A stretch of DNA of 64,000 nucleotides, taken from Hydrogenibacillus schlegelii. GTDB taxonomy: Bacteria; Bacillota; Bacilli; Thermicanales; DSM-22653. This document shows positions 8,298 to 18,240 of this stretch, in pieces (position 1 is the stretch's first letter; each line of letters starts with the position of its first letter). The notes below the pieces were generated by a model. The model worked only from the letters and a program-made list of their open reading frames with translations, was not told where the DNA came from and did no database searches. The stretch lies in assembly GCF_001653195.1 (NCBI RefSeq), contig NZ_JXBB01000001.1, positions 62,001 through 126,000 on the forward strand. The letters run 5' to 3'. A program made the position numbers and the translations under genes.

Positions 8298-9434
8298 TCA
8301 GTCGAGAAAATCCCGGAGCCGCTTGCTCCGGCTCGGGTGCCGGAGCTTCCGGAGCGCCTTCGCCTCGATCTGGCGGATCCGCTCCCGCGTCACGCCGAAG
8401 ACCTTGCCGACCTCCTCCAGCGTCCGCGTCCGACCGTCGTCGAGGCCGAAGCGAAGCCGGAGGACGTTTTCTTCCCGATCGGTGAGGGTGTCGAGCACCT
8501 CCTCGAGCTGCTCCTTGAGCATCTCGTAGGCGGCCGCGTCCGACGGCGACATCGCCTCCTGATCCTCGATAAAGTCCCCGAGGTGGGAGTCGTCTTCCTC
8601 GCCGATCGGCGTCTCCAGCGACACCGGCTCCTGGGCGATCTTCTGGATCTCCCGCACCTTGTCCACCGGCATGTCCATCTCTTTGGCGATCTCTTCCGCC
8701 GTCGGCTCCCGGCCGAGCTCCTGCAGGAGCTGGCGCTGCACCCGAATGAGCTTGTTGATCGTCTCGACCATGTGCACCGGGATGCGGATCGTCCGGGCCT
8801 GGTCGGCAATCGCCCGGGTGATCGCCTGGCGGATCCACCACGTGGCGTAGGTGCTGAATTTATATCCCTTCCGGTAGTCGAACTTCTCAACCGCCTTGAG
8901 GAGCCCGAGGTTCCCTTCTTGAATGAGGTCCAAAAAGAGCATGCCCCGGCCGACGTACCGCTTCGCGATCGAGACGACGAGGCGGAGGTTCGCCTCCGTC
9001 AGCCGTTTTTTCGCCTCTTCGTCCCCCTGCTCGATCCGCTTGGCGAGTTCGATCTCCTCTTCCGCCGTAAGGAGCGGCACCCGGCCGATCTCCTTCAGGT
9101 ACATCCGGACCGGATCGCTGATCTTGATCCCCGGCGGAAGCGAAAGGTCGTCCAGATCGGTCGGCACCTCTTCTTCGATCGCCTCGGGATCGAACGCCTC
9201 GTCGTCCGCCGCTTCGCCGCCGACCTTCTCCGGCTCCTCATCCTCGCCGAGGAGCTCGATCCCCTGCTCCGCCAGCTCGTCGTAAAACTCCTCGATCTGC
9301 TCCGGTTCCATCTCGTAGGCCGAAAGCTTCTCCGCCACCATCTGAACCGTGAGATACCCCCGCTTTTTGCCGAGTTCGATCACCTCTTCCTTGGCCTGTT
9401 CCAGCGTCTTGTCGTCCGGATCGACCTTGCTCAT
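8298..9434 (-). CDS. sigA: RNA polymerase primary sigma factor SigA (RpoD)
   Basis: This is the housekeeping sigma factor, 378 residues, close to Bacillus subtilis SigA (371). Region 1.1 covers the acidic first 90 residues. Region 1.2 begins near [21 protein letters not shown], regions 2.1-2.4 include [25 protein letters not shown] and [14 protein letters not shown], and region 4.2 ends with the helix-turn-helix [26 protein letters not shown]. An AAGGAGG site precedes the ATG. It lies 57 bases downstream of dnaG in the same direction, the conserved macromolecular-synthesis operon. Confidence 0.98.
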   Translation of the reverse strand: MSKVDPDDKTLEQAKEEVIELGKKRGYLTVQMVAEKLSAYEMEPEQIEEFYDELAEQGIELLGEDEEPEKVGGEAADDEAFDPEAIEEEVPTDLDDLSLPPGIKISDPVRMYLKEIGRVPLLTAEEEIELAKRIEQGDEEAKKRLTEANLRLVVSIAKRYVGRGMLFLDLIQEGNLGLLKAVEKFDYRKGYKFSTYATWWIRQAITRAIADQARTIRIPVHMVETINKLIRVQRQLLQELGREPTAEEIAKEMDMPVDKVREIQKIAQEPVSLETPIGEEDDSHLGDFIEDQEAMSPSDAAAYEMLKEQLEEVLDTLTDREENVLRLRFGLDDGRTRTLEEVGKVFGVTRERIRQIEAKALRKLRHPSRSKRLRDFLD

Positions 9435-9491
9435 CTATCCGAAGCCCTCCTTCCTGGGCCTGCCACCGTCTTCCCGCGCCGGGGCGCCGTC

Positions 9492-11315
9492 TTACGCCCG
9501 CCGGCGTAGCCGCTCGATCTCCGATCGAACCGCCCGGGCCCGGGCTTCGATCTCCCGCGCCCGGGCAAAATCGCCGGCATCGAGGGCCTTCGACCGTTCG
9601 GCGTAGAGCGCCTTGAGCTCGTTTTCCTTCGGATACACCTGAAGCGTCGCCACCAGGTCCGCGAGCGCCGCCGGTGAAAGCGGCGGCGCCTCCTCGAGGA
9701 GAAGTTCCGTCAAAAAATCTTTGAGCGCCGGATCCTCCAGGGCGGTCATGAGCTTCGGCACGAGTTCCCGCCCGGTGATCCCCTCGTAGAAAAGGGCGTA
9801 CAGCTCCGCCGCGAGGGCCGTCCCCTCCGGCGTGATCCAGCCCCCGCCGACGGCGTCCATGATCTCCGAGATGCGCTCCGGCCGGGCCAGCATCTCTTGG
9901 AGGAGCCGCGCCTCGGCCGCTTCGTAGGCCGTTCGCGGCCGGCGCCTTCGCCCGCCGGCGTCACTCGAATGTATGCGGCCTGCGAAGCGATCATACGGCG
10001 GCGCCTCGGCCGCTTTTCGCGCCTGAGCCTCCAGGTGGCGGCGGACGCTCGCTTGAAAAAGATCCTTCGGTACGGCGTACGCCTTCACGATGGCCTCAAT
10101 GTGCGCCTCCCGTTCAAACGGGTTCGAAAGCTCCGCGATCGCCCGGGCCGCCTGCTCCAGATACCGCGCCCGGTCCGCGGCGTCGCCGAGGTCGAGCCCC
10201 CGCTTGAGCCGCTCGAGCCGGAAGGCCCCGTAGCTTTCCGCCCCCTGAAGCACCCGCAGGCGGAAGGCGTCGATGCCGGAGGCCCGGACGTACGCATCGG
10301 GGTCGAGCCCCTCCGGAAGGCGCGCCACTTTTACATCGAGGCCCCGTTGTAGTAAAATAGGGGCGGCCCGCTCGGCGGAGCGCTCCCCCGCCTCATCGCC
10401 GTCGAAGGCGAGGACGACCCGCTCGGCATAACGCCCGAGGAGCTCCGCCATGTCCGGCGTAAACGCCGTCCCCTGGGCGGCGACGACGTTTTCCAGCCCT
10501 TCCTGGGCGAGGAGAAGGGCATCGAGGGGCCCTTCGACGACGACCACCTCTCGAAGCCGGCGGATCGCCGCTTTGGCCCGGCCGAGGTGAAAGAGAAAAC
10601 GGCCCTTTTTAAAGATCGGCGTCTCCGGCGAATTCACGTACTTCGGCGACCCGCCGTCGAGCCGGCGGCCGCTAAAGCCGACGACCGCCCCGTGGATGTC
10701 CTCCAGCGGAATCATGAGCCGACCGACAAAACGATCGGCGAGGCGCCCGCCTTCTTCCACCCCGAGACCGGCCGCAACGATCTCTTCCCGGCCGAAGCCC
10801 CGCTTTTGGAGAAACCGGACGAGGGCATCGCCCGTCTCCGGCGCATAGCCGAGCCGGTAGCGCTCGACCGTCTCCGGGCGGATACCCCGACCGTGTACGT
10901 ATTCTTTTGCAGTTTCTCCATGCCGCGAGGCGTTTAATACATAATGGTAATAGCGCGTCGCGAGGGCGTGGGCTTCCTTCAGGCGATTTTTTCGCCTCCC
11001 GGCCTCATCGTCGTATTCGAGATCGGGCAGCGGAATTCCTGCCCGATCGGCGAGGTGTTTGACGGCTTCCGGAAAGCTCATCCCTTCGATCTCCATGATG
11101 AACCGGAAGACGTCGCCGCCGACGTGGCAGCCGAAACAGTGGAAAAATTGCTGGTCCGGGACGACCGAAAGCGACGGCGTCCGGTCCGGATGAAACGGGC
11201 AGAGGCCCATGTAGGACCGGCCGCGCTTCTTGAGGGCGACGTACTCGCCGACGACGTCGACGATATCCGACGCCGCCCGCACCCGTTCGACCAGCTCTTC
11301 CGGAAGGCGTGCCAT
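9492..11315 (-). CDS. dnaG: DNA primase DnaG
   Basis: DnaG makes the RNA primers for DNA replication. The N-terminal zinc finger has Cys39, His42, Cys60 and Cys63 (CPFH and CFGC). The TOPRIM core shows VVVVEGPLDALLLAQEG and the metal-binding FDGDEAGERS. The C-terminal part, which binds the replicative helicase, follows an Arg/Ala-rich linker. At 607 residues the length is normal. It is co-transcribed with sigA from a sigma-A-type promoter just upstream. Confidence 0.97.
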   Translation of the reverse strand: MARLPEELVERVRAASDIVDVVGEYVALKKRGRSYMGLCPFHPDRTPSLSVVPDQQFFHCFGCHVGGDVFRFIMEIEGMSFPEAVKHLADRAGIPLPDLEYDDEAGRRKNRLKEAHALATRYYHYVLNASRHGETAKEYVHGRGIRPETVERYRLGYAPETGDALVRFLQKRGFGREEIVAAGLGVEEGGRLADRFVGRLMIPLEDIHGAVVGFSGRRLDGGSPKYVNSPETPIFKKGRFLFHLGRAKAAIRRLREVVVVEGPLDALLLAQEGLENVVAAQGTAFTPDMAELLGRYAERVVLAFDGDEAGERSAERAAPILLQRGLDVKVARLPEGLDPDAYVRASGIDAFRLRVLQGAESYGAFRLERLKRGLDLGDAADRARYLEQAARAIAELSNPFEREAHIEAIVKAYAVPKDLFQASVRRHLEAQARKAAEAPPYDRFAGRIHSSDAGGRRRRPRTAYEAAEARLLQEMLARPERISEIMDAVGGGWITPEGTALAAELYALFYEGITGRELVPKLMTALEDPALKDFLTELLLEEAPPLSPAALADLVATLQVYPKENELKALYAERSKALDAGDFARAREIEARARAVRSEIERLRRRA

Positions 11316-11350
11316 GGGCCACCCCTCCCTCGTCCCCGCACATAAAATTT

Positions 11351-11379
11351 ATTCTACATAGGTTGTCGTTTTCCTGCAA
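11351..11379 (-). promoter_or_regulatory. sigma-A-type promoter of dnaG-sigA
   Basis: On the minus strand TTGCAG (11379-11374) and TAGAAT (11356-11351) are separated by exactly 17 bases. The start of transcription would lie about 30 bases before the dnaG ATG. Confidence 0.65.
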
Positions 11380-11429
11380 GGAGACCGTCCGAAAACGAAA
11401 GCCATAGTTTTCCGATTTCGGCATTCGAC

Positions 11430-11462
11430 AAAAAGCCCTCCCCGTCGGGGAGGGCTTTTTTC
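11430..11462 (-). terminator. strong intrinsic terminator after ppdK
   Basis: A stem of AAAAAGCCCTCCCC against its complement with a CGTC-type loop covers 11430-11460 and has T-runs on both sides. On the minus strand it lies about 55 bases after the ppdK stop codon and would insulate dnaG-sigA from ppdK. Confidence 0.85.
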
Positions 11463-11515
11463 CTCGCTTTCGCCTTTCGTCGATCCCGAAAAAGCCGCTC
11501 GCCGGCGCTTGGCGC

Positions 11516-14203
11516 TTACATGCCGGACGAGCCGGCGCCGGCCACCTTTTCCTCCCGGGCGGCGTCTTCCGCCTCGATCGCCGCCTGCGCCGCCGCAAGG
11601 CGGGCGAGCGGCACCCGGTACGGCGAGGCGCTCACGTAGTCGAGGCCGGCGCCGTGGAAGAAGCGGATCGACCGGGCGTCGCCGCCGTGCTCACCGCAGA
11701 CGCCGACTTTGAGCCTCTCGTTCGCCTCCCGGCCGAGGCGGAGGCCCATCTCGACGAGCTTCCCGACGCCGCCGGTGTCGAGGGTGACGAACGGGTTGTC
11801 CGGGAGGATCTTCTCCTCGACGTAGACGTGGAGGAACTTCCCCTCGGCGTCGTCGCGGCTGACGCCGAGCGTCGTCTGGGTGAGGTCGTTCGTGCCGAAG
11901 GAGAAAAAGTCCGCCACCCGGCCGATCTCGTCGGCGGTGAGGGCCGCCCGGGGCACCTCGATCATCGTTCCGACGAGGTACGGCATCTCGGCGCCGAAGG
12001 CTTCGGCGACCTTCCGGTAGGCAGCGTCGACGACCTCCCGGAGGCGCGCCAGTTCGTTCGCGTGGCCGACGAGGGGGATCATGATCTCGACGTTCGCCGG
12101 CACGCCCTCCTGCCGGAGCCGGAAGGCGGCCCGGAAGATCGCCTCCGCCTGCATCGCGTACACTTCCGGATAGAGGATGCCGAGCCGGCAGCCCCGAAGG
12201 CCGAGCATCGGGTTTTCTTCCTTAAGCGCCCGGACCTTCCGAAGGAACGCCTGCTTTTCCTGAAGCCGGGCCGGGTCCGCCTGCGGGTCCCGGGCGAGGC
12301 GGTCGACCTCGAGGAGGAGCTCCTCGTACTTCGGCAAAAACTCATGCAGCGGCGGGTCCAGAAGCCGCACCGTGACGGGATACGGCGCCATCGCCTTGAA
12401 GATGCCGTAAAAATCTTCTTCTTGCATCGGCCGGATCTTCTCCAGCGCCGCCGCCCGCTCCTCCGGCGTCTCGGCGAGAATCATCTCCCGGACCGCCGGC
12501 AGCCGGTCCGCCGCCATAAACATGTGCTCCGTCCGGCAAAGACCGATCCCCTGGGCGCCGAAGGCCCGGGCCCGGGCGGCGTCCTCCGGCGTATCGGCAT
12601 TCGCCCGGACGCCGAGGCGGCGGAAGCGGTCGGCCCAACCGAGGAGCGTCTCAAACTCCGGATCCGGCTCCGGCTCGACGAGGGCCACCGCGCCGAGGAG
12701 GATCTCTCCGGTCGCCCCGTCCATCGAGATCACGTCGCCTTTTTTCACGACGACGTCCCCGGCGCGGAACGTCTCCGCCTCGAGGTCGATCTTCAGGCCT
12801 TCGGCGCCGACGATGGCGGGTTTGCCCATTCCCCGCGCGACGACGGCGGCGTGGCTCGTCATGCCCCCCCGGCTCGTGATGACGCCCTGGGCGACGGCGA
12901 GGCCGTGGATGTCGTCGGGCGTCGTCTCCGGCCGCACCAGGATGACCGCCTCCCCCCGCTTCCCGCGGGCTTCCGCCTCGTCGGCGTCGAAGACGACGAT
13001 CCCCGTCGCGGCACCCGGCGACGCCGGCAAGCCCCTGGCGAGGACGGTCCGCGGAGCGTTCGGGTCGATCCGCCGGTGCAGGAGCTGATCGATCATCTCC
13101 GGCGTGATGCGCCGGAGGGCCTCCCGCTCGTCGATGAGCCCTTCCTTCACCATATCGACGGCGATCTTCACCGCCGCCCGGGCCGTCCGCTTGCCGTTTC
13201 GCGTCTGAAGGAGATAGAGTTTGCCTTTTTCAATGGTAAATTCGATGTCCTGCATGTCCCGGTAGTGGGCCTCGAGCCGCCGGGCGATCCGCTCGAACTC
13301 GGCGTACACCTCCGGCATGACCTCCCGGAGGGCGGCGATCGGCTGCGGCGTCCGGATGCCGGCGACGACGTCTTCGCCCTGGGCGTTCAGCAAAAATTCG
13401 CCGTAGAGGACGTTTTCTCCCGTCGACGGGTTGCGGGTGAAGGCGACGCCGGTCCCGGACGTGTCGCCCATGTTGCCGAACACCATCATCTGGACGTTCA
13501 CCGCGGTGCCGAGGGTGTCCGGGATCTTGTGGAGCTTCCGGTAGACGATCGCCCGGAGGTTGTTCCACGAGTCGAACACCGCCCGGATGGCCAGGACGAG
13601 CTGCTCCCGCGGTTCGGTCGGGAAGGGCCGCTTCGTCTCTTTTTCCACGAGCGCGAGAAACTCCCGAATGACCGCCTGCCAGGCTTCCGCCGGAAGCTCC
13701 GGATCCGTCTCGACCCCCCGGCGGCGTTTTTCGTCCTCGATGATCGCCTCGAAACGCGCGTGTTCGAGGCCGAGGACGACGTTGGCGAACATCTGGATGA
13801 ACCGCCGGTAGGCGTCGTAGGCGAAGCGCGCATCGCCGGTCAGGCGGGCGAGCCCGTCGGCGACGGCGTCGTTTAAGCCGAGGTTTAAGATCGTGTCCAT
13901 CATCCCCGGCATCGAGATCGGCGCCCCGCTTCGGACCGAGACGAGGAGCGGGTTCGCGGGATCACCGAAGCGCTTCCCGGTCCGGGCCTCGAGGTCGGCG
14001 ATCGCCGCGTCGACCTCGGCGAGAAGATCCGGCGCGAGCACCCCGCCGGCGGCAAAATACTCCCGACACGCTTCGGTCGTGATCGTAAAGCCGGGGGGCA
14101 CCGGAAGCCCCGCCCGGGTCATCTCCGCCAACCCCGCCCCTTTGCCGCCGAGGAGCGCTTTCATCGTTCCGTCGCCTTCGTGGAAGTGGTACACCCGTTT
14201 CAC
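11516..14203 (-). CDS. ppdK: pyruvate, phosphate dikinase
   Basis: PPDK interconverts pyruvate, ATP and phosphate with phosphoenolpyruvate, AMP and diphosphate, the gluconeogenic entry to PEP in many autotrophs. The 895 residues cover the ATP-grasp domain ([33 protein letters not shown] at the start), the phosphohistidine domain ([21 protein letters not shown], His near residue 455) and the PEP-binding barrel ([39 protein letters not shown]). The GTG start overlaps the stop of the regulator gene upstream (GTGA), so translation is coupled. The operon with the PPDK regulatory protein and CcpN suggests carbon-source control. Confidence 0.96.
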   Translation of the reverse strand: MKRVYHFHEGDGTMKALLGGKGAGLAEMTRAGLPVPPGFTITTEACREYFAAGGVLAPDLLAEVDAAIADLEARTGKRFGDPANPLLVSVRSGAPISMPGMMDTILNLGLNDAVADGLARLTGDARFAYDAYRRFIQMFANVVLGLEHARFEAIIEDEKRRRGVETDPELPAEAWQAVIREFLALVEKETKRPFPTEPREQLVLAIRAVFDSWNNLRAIVYRKLHKIPDTLGTAVNVQMMVFGNMGDTSGTGVAFTRNPSTGENVLYGEFLLNAQGEDVVAGIRTPQPIAALREVMPEVYAEFERIARRLEAHYRDMQDIEFTIEKGKLYLLQTRNGKRTARAAVKIAVDMVKEGLIDEREALRRITPEMIDQLLHRRIDPNAPRTVLARGLPASPGAATGIVVFDADEAEARGKRGEAVILVRPETTPDDIHGLAVAQGVITSRGGMTSHAAVVARGMGKPAIVGAEGLKIDLEAETFRAGDVVVKKGDVISMDGATGEILLGAVALVEPEPDPEFETLLGWADRFRRLGVRANADTPEDAARARAFGAQGIGLCRTEHMFMAADRLPAVREMILAETPEERAAALEKIRPMQEEDFYGIFKAMAPYPVTVRLLDPPLHEFLPKYEELLLEVDRLARDPQADPARLQEKQAFLRKVRALKEENPMLGLRGCRLGILYPEVYAMQAEAIFRAAFRLRQEGVPANVEIMIPLVGHANELARLREVVDAAYRKVAEAFGAEMPYLVGTMIEVPRAALTADEIGRVADFFSFGTNDLTQTTLGVSRDDAEGKFLHVYVEEKILPDNPFVTLDTGGVGKLVEMGLRLGREANERLKVGVCGEHGGDARSIRFFHGAGLDYVSASPYRVPLARLAAAQAAIEAEDAAREEKVAGAGSSGM

Positions 14204-15234
14204 CGGATCCGTCCTCCCCTGATCATCTGTAGGATGAGGCTGGCCGTCTCCTCGACGGCCTTGTTCGTCACGTCGATCACCGGACAGCCGAGGCGCTTCA
14301 TCAGATTTTCGGCATACTCGAGTTCCTCCAGAATGCGCTCCATGCGGGCATAGCTCGCCGAAAGGCCGAGGCCTAAGGATTTGAGCCGCTCGGTCCGGAT
14401 CTGATGCAGCGCTTCCGGATGGATGGTGAGGCCGATGATGCGGTTCGCCGACACCTGATAGAGTTCTTTCGGCGGCGCGACCTCCGGCACGAGGGGGACG
14501 TTCGCCACCTTGATCCGCCGGTGGGCGAGGTACATCGAAAGGGGCGTCTTCGACGTCCGGGAGACGCCGATGAGGACGATGTCCGCCCGGAGGATCCCCC
14601 GGGGGTCTTTGCCGTCGTCGTACTTGACGGCGAACTCGATCGCCTCCACCCGTTTGAAGTAGTCCTCGTCGAGCTTGTGCACCAGCCCCGGCTTGTGCTT
14701 CGGGCGTTGGCCGGTCCGGCGGGCGATCCGCTCGAGGAGCGGCGTCATGAGGTCGATCGCCTCGAGGCCGAGGGCGGCGCTCTTTTCCCGGAGATAGGCC
14801 GAAAGCTCCGGCACGACGAGCGTGTAGACGATGAGGGCTTCGTTTTCCTTGGCGGAGACGAGCACCTCATCGAGGGTGGAGATGTCGTCGACGAACGGGA
14901 TGCGGCGGATGTCGATCGTGTCGTAGTCGAACTGGCTCACCGCCGCCCGGACGGCGTACTCCGCCGTCTCGCCGAGGGAGTCGGACAGGACGTAGATGAC
15001 CGTCTTTTTCCCGTCGCCCGGCGCCGCCCGGGCGCCCGGGGCGGCCTCGTCCCCGGCGCTTCCGACGTTTACGCCACCGACGGCGTCCGGATCCTCGTGG
15101 TCCGACGCGTCTCCCGGCGGATGGGCGCCGTCGTCCGCGCCGGCGACCGGCTCGGTTTCGTTTGGCGTCCGGACGTTTTTTTTCGTCTCGGCGCCCGCGT
15201 GCGTTTCGGCATGTTTGTTCGTCTCGGGGCTCAT
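14200..15234 (-). CDS. PPDK regulatory protein (bifunctional kinase/pyrophosphorylase, DUF299)
   Basis: This protein phosphorylates and dephosphorylates the active-site threonine of PPDK, using ADP and phosphate, and so switches PEP synthesis off and on. The family core begins near residue 75 ([21 protein letters not shown]) and contains the nucleotide loop [15 protein letters not shown] and [18 protein letters not shown]. About 75 extra residues at the N-terminus are low complexity, rich in Ala, Gly, Asp, Glu and Pro, and not part of the family. The ATG at 15234 follows AGGAGG and overlaps the ccpN stop. The gene ends in a four-base overlap with ppdK. Confidence 0.93.
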   Translation of the reverse strand: MSPETNKHAETHAGAETKKNVRTPNETEPVAGADDGAHPPGDASDHEDPDAVGGVNVGSAGDEAAPGARAAPGDGKKTVIYVLSDSLGETAEYAVRAAVSQFDYDTIDIRRIPFVDDISTLDEVLVSAKENEALIVYTLVVPELSAYLREKSAALGLEAIDLMTPLLERIARRTGQRPKHKPGLVHKLDEDYFKRVEAIEFAVKYDDGKDPRGILRADIVLIGVSRTSKTPLSMYLAHRRIKVANVPLVPEVAPPKELYQVSANRIIGLTIHPEALHQIRTERLKSLGLGLSASYARMERILEELEYAENLMKRLGCPVIDVTNKAVEETASLILQMIRGGRIR

Positions 15235-15914
15235 GACTCGCCTCCTACCCACGGCTCATCCCGGCCGAGGGCGACGAAGACGCGGGTCACCGTCGTCTTC
15301 GTGAACCGCCCGACGACCTCCAGCGCATGCCGGTTCTCCCCCCGCGGCACGACGACCGGCAGCGAGTCGACCTGGTACTCGAGGAGCTTCACCGCCGCGT
15401 CGTAGACGGAGTCGTCCGGCGAGACGGTGACGATGTTCGGCATCCGGGTCATGATCACGCCGACCGGCACCTCGTCGAGGTTCTGCCGGCCGATCGCGGC
15501 CCGAAGAAGGTCCTTGCGGGAGACGACGCCGGCGAGCAGGCGCTCCCGGCCGAGGACGTAGAGCGTCCCGACGTCCTCGAGAAAAAGCCTGACGATCGCC
15601 TCCCGGACGCTGTCCGCCTCGCCGACGACGACCGGCGGCGCGTGATGGGCCCGCACCGGGATCGCCCGAAGCCGCCTGAGCCAGAGCGAGCGGTTTTCAT
15701 CGCCGGCGTAAAAATAGCCGACCCGCGGTCGGGCCTCGAGGTAGCCCGACATGGTCAAAATCGCGAGATCGGGACGGATTGTGGCCCGCGTGAGGCCCAA
15801 AAACTCCGCAATCTGCTCGCCGGTGATCGGCCCCTTTTCCTTGACGATGGCAAGGATCTGCTTCTGCCGCGGCGTGAGCTCGATATAAATCACCCCGATC
15901 GGCCAATGTGACAT
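15231..15914 (-). CDS. ccpN: CcpN-type transcriptional repressor (HTH plus two CBS domains)
   Basis: CcpN represses gluconeogenic genes when glycolytic carbon is available. The N-terminal helix-turn-helix ([58 protein letters not shown] in short blocks) closely follows Bacillus subtilis CcpN, followed by two CBS domains with [29 protein letters not shown] and [13 protein letters not shown]. Its gene heads the operon with the PPDK regulator and ppdK, a sensible target set. An internal GTG (VIYIELTP) is an alternative start. The promoter upstream borders the accessory block. Confidence 0.93.
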   Translation of the reverse strand: MSHWPIGVIYIELTPRQKQILAIVKEKGPITGEQIAEFLGLTRATIRPDLAILTMSGYLEARPRVGYFYAGDENRSLWLRRLRAIPVRAHHAPPVVVGEADSVREAIVRLFLEDVGTLYVLGRERLLAGVVSRKDLLRAAIGRQNLDEVPVGVIMTRMPNIVTVSPDDSVYDAAVKLLEYQVDSLPVVVPRGENRHALEVVGRFTKTTVTRVFVALGRDEPWVGGES

Positions 15915-15943
15915 ACCGCTTTGCCGGCTTCTGTATATTGTTT

Positions 15944-15972
15944 ATCCTAATACGCCGGCCGTCGGTTTGCAA
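15944..15972 (-). promoter_or_regulatory. sigma-A-type promoter of ccpN operon
   Basis: The minus strand shows TTGCAA (15972-15967), a 17-base spacer and TAGGAT (15949-15944), about 30 bases before the ccpN ATG. The -35 sits at the probable edge of the inserted accessory block, so the insertion did not remove it. Confidence 0.5.
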
Positions 15973-17025
15973 GAGGGTCCCGAGGCAAGGACGGGTCAAG
16001 GTTCGGCAGGCGCCTCCTCCCTGATCCATCGCACCAAGACGCCAGGCTTTCTGCCGGGCGACGATCTTCTTCCCGGCCCTGCCAAGCAAGAGGAGACCTC
16101 CCCCCCTGACCGCGAGGGATTCGGTCAGGAGGTCGCAAACCGTGACTCAAAAATTCGGTCGGAATGGAGCTTAACCAACACAGACCAAAAAGGGAGAGGG
16201 GATCGAAATGGCTCACGAGCAGATCACCGGAGATGCACAGCGTTTGCCTCCACTTTTTCTCCGCGGCGCGAAAGACGATGCGCTCGCCAAGCTCACGGGA
16301 AGTTCTCGAAAGAGCGGTTGGCCCGTAATGCTTGGCGACGGCGAGTCGGAAACCCGCCGGGGCGAGTTTTACAGCTGGCTGAAAAGCCGCGGGCTGCACG
16401 GCGTCGATGTGGTGGTGTCGGATGACCATCGCGGACGCGTACACGCCGTTCGGCGGCACGTTCAGGGCGCCACCTGGCAGCGGTGCCAGATGCCCTTTGG
16501 GCGCAACCTTCTCGATGCCACACCGAAAACGCTGGAGGAAGAGGTCCATGGTCGGGTACGGACGATGCTCGAAGCATCGGACTTGATCGTCCCTTAAGAT
16601 GACTGGACCTCCGAGAACCGCTTGACGCATACCTTTCATCGACGAAGGGTGGAAATCCGCGTCGACTTGTAATATAATTGACACAAGAAGATCGAAAAGT
16701 ACCCGCAACTCGTCGCGCCGAACCTCTTCCTGCAGAGGCCGTCGAACCTGTCGATCGACGCGGGTGCCGACTGCGGGAAGGGACGAGATGTAAGGGCTTT
16801 CAATCGTCGAAAGCGGCCCGCTGCGGGCGTTCAGCCAAAGAACGTTCAGCCAAAGAAACCGAAGGAACGATCGCCGCGAAGCAGAAGGCCGGGCGGGAAA
16901 CGCCGCAAAGGTTAATTCCGTCTATTTCCGATTGTTAAATTACACCGGAAGACGCTTCTCCAAAACCCGGTCGGTATGTCGCTGTTCTCCTGCCAGACCG
17001 CTGGGGAAAGGACGGGAGACCGCAC
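15973..17025. other. intergenic scar with transposase remnant
   Basis: Apart from the IS256-type remnant this stretch of more than 1 kb holds no intact gene. GC content is visibly lower than in the flanks, and short frames are broken. It marks the boundary where the conserved chain glyS-ccpN is interrupted. I could not find clear terminal inverted repeats or a target-site duplication by eye. Confidence 0.5.
16208..16597 (+). pseudogene. IS256/Mutator-type transposase remnant
   Basis: The frame is open for 129 codons and has AGGGAGAGGGG before its ATG, but it is only a fragment of a protein of about 400 residues. The first 30 residues (ITGDAQRLPPLFLRGAKDDALAKL) resemble the N-terminus of IS256-family transposases. 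They are then joined directly to the catalytic middle: GDGESETRRGEFYSWLKSRGL, DVVVSDDHRG with a catalytic Asp, and QGATWQRCQMPFGRNLLDATPK. The part between (about 150 residues) and the whole C-terminal third are missing. It is inactive. Confidence 0.8.
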
Positions 17026-18189
17026 ATGCGTGAAGGTTCCGCTGACCTGAACGTCGCGCAGATCGTGTCCGAAACGATGGAACTCTTGGAACCGTGGATG
17101 GAGGAAGGGCTGGAACCTCTCTTGCAAGCCGTCGTCGACTACGCCCGCAAAATGGTCGGCGCCTCCTTCGCCGCGCTCGTCATCACGGATCCGGGCGATC
17201 CGTCCACCATCCGGTATTTTAAGGTGTCCGGCTGGTCGTTAAAAGCCTCCGAACTCCCGAAAGGGCATGGTCTATACATCCTCCCCGCGAAGACCGGCCG
17301 TTCGCTTCGAATCGAATCCATTTCCCGGCATCCGAAGTCGGTCGGCGTGCCCCAAAACCATCCGCCCGTCGAAGCCTTGCTGTCCATCCCCCTGAAACAC
17401 CGCGGCCGGCCGATCGGTTGCGTCTTTTTTGGCAAGGCGCCCAGCGAAGGCGCCTTCTCCCAGAATGACGAGGAGATCATGAACGGGTTTGCCGCCATGT
17501 GCGCCATTGCAATTTCCTGGATCTATCAGAAGGAGGACAAACGTTTTCACATCGTAACGGAAGAGCGGAGGCGAATCGCGGAAGAACTGCACGATTCGCT
17601 GTCGCAAACGCTGTTTGCGGTGGCCCGCGAAATCGACGCCCTGGAGCAGGCGCTGCCGACGGCGGAGAAAAAAGACGCCGTGCGGGCGCGCATCACGCGT
17701 TTGCGCGAATTGGCGGTGCGGTGCCAGTCAGAGCTGCGCGCCATCTTGTTCCGCCTCATGAACGACGAGGTCCACCCGAGGACGGCGGCCTTGACCCATC
17801 TCGTTCAAAAATTCGAACGCTTAAGCGGCATTTCCACCCAACTCGTCATCCGCGGCCCCTTCGAGCGCCTGAGCCTCCCCATCCGCCAGACCATCCTCAA
17901 GATCATCGCGGAATCGCTGACCAACATCTACCGCCACGCCCACAGCCCGGTCGCCTTCGTTCACGTCCTCGTCGCCGAAGAGCAGGTTCACGTCGTCGTT
18001 CAGGACGCCGGCATCGGCATATCGGACGAAGCGCTCCGCTTTGTGAGCCATCCTTCCGGCCATTTCGGACTGCATTCAATGGCGCGTTTGGTCGCCGGGC
18101 TAAACGGGGAATTTGAAATTTTTCGCAATGAAGACGGCGGCACCACCGTGCGCTGCACCCTCCCGATCCACGCCGGCCCGCGTTTTTGA
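17026..18189 (+). CDS. cytoplasmic GAF-domain sensor histidine kinase (NarL-system type)
   Basis: The 387-residue protein has no membrane segment. A GAF domain spans about residues 30-165, followed by a HisKA_3 dimerisation domain with EERRRIAEELHDSLSQTLF, where His189 is the expected phosphorylation site, and an HATPase_c domain with ESLTNIYRHA and DAGIGI. This architecture belongs to the DesK/NarX/DevS class that works with NarL/LuxR regulators. The gene is 51 bases upstream of such a regulator and starts the CO-oxidation block. A diffusible signal such as CO, O2 or redox state sensed by GAF is plausible, but I see no diagnostic haem ligand. Confidence 0.88.
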   Translation: MREGSADLNVAQIVSETMELLEPWMEEGLEPLLQAVVDYARKMVGASFAALVITDPGDPSTIRYFKVSGWSLKASELPKGHGLYILPAKTGRSLRIESISRHPKSVGVPQNHPPVEALLSIPLKHRGRPIGCVFFGKAPSEGAFSQNDEEIMNGFAAMCAIAISWIYQKEDKRFHIVTEERRRIAEELHDSLSQTLFAVAREIDALEQALPTAEKKDAVRARITRLRELAVRCQSELRAILFRLMNDEVHPRTAALTHLVQKFERLSGISTQLVIRGPFERLSLPIRQTILKIIAESLTNIYRHAHSPVAFVHVLVAEEQVHVVVQDAGIGISDEALRFVSHPSGHFGLHSMARLVAGLNGEFEIFRNEDGGTTVRCTLPIHAGPRF

Positions 18190-18192
18190 ATC

Positions 18193-18217
18193 AACGTCGA
18201 CGTTGCATAAACGTCGA
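18193..18217 (+). promoter_or_regulatory. palindromic AACGTCGACGTT plus half-site between kinase and regulator genes
   Basis: A perfect 12-bp palindrome (18193-18204) is followed six bases later by a third half-site, AACGTCGA (18210-18217). It lies in the 51-base gap before the response-regulator gene. It could be an operator or a small RNA structure; no function can be shown. Confidence 0.25.
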
Positions 18218-18240
18218 GGGGCGCAAAAGAAGGTGAACCC

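Noticed and set aside
15973-16207. Intact insertion sequence around the transposase remnant
   Set aside because: No matching terminal inverted repeats or target duplication could be found, and the transposase lacks most of its length.
17026-17520. Haem-binding GAF domain like DevS
   Set aside because: Several His residues occur, but none can be assigned as a proximal ligand from sequence alone, so only a generic GAF domain is claimed.
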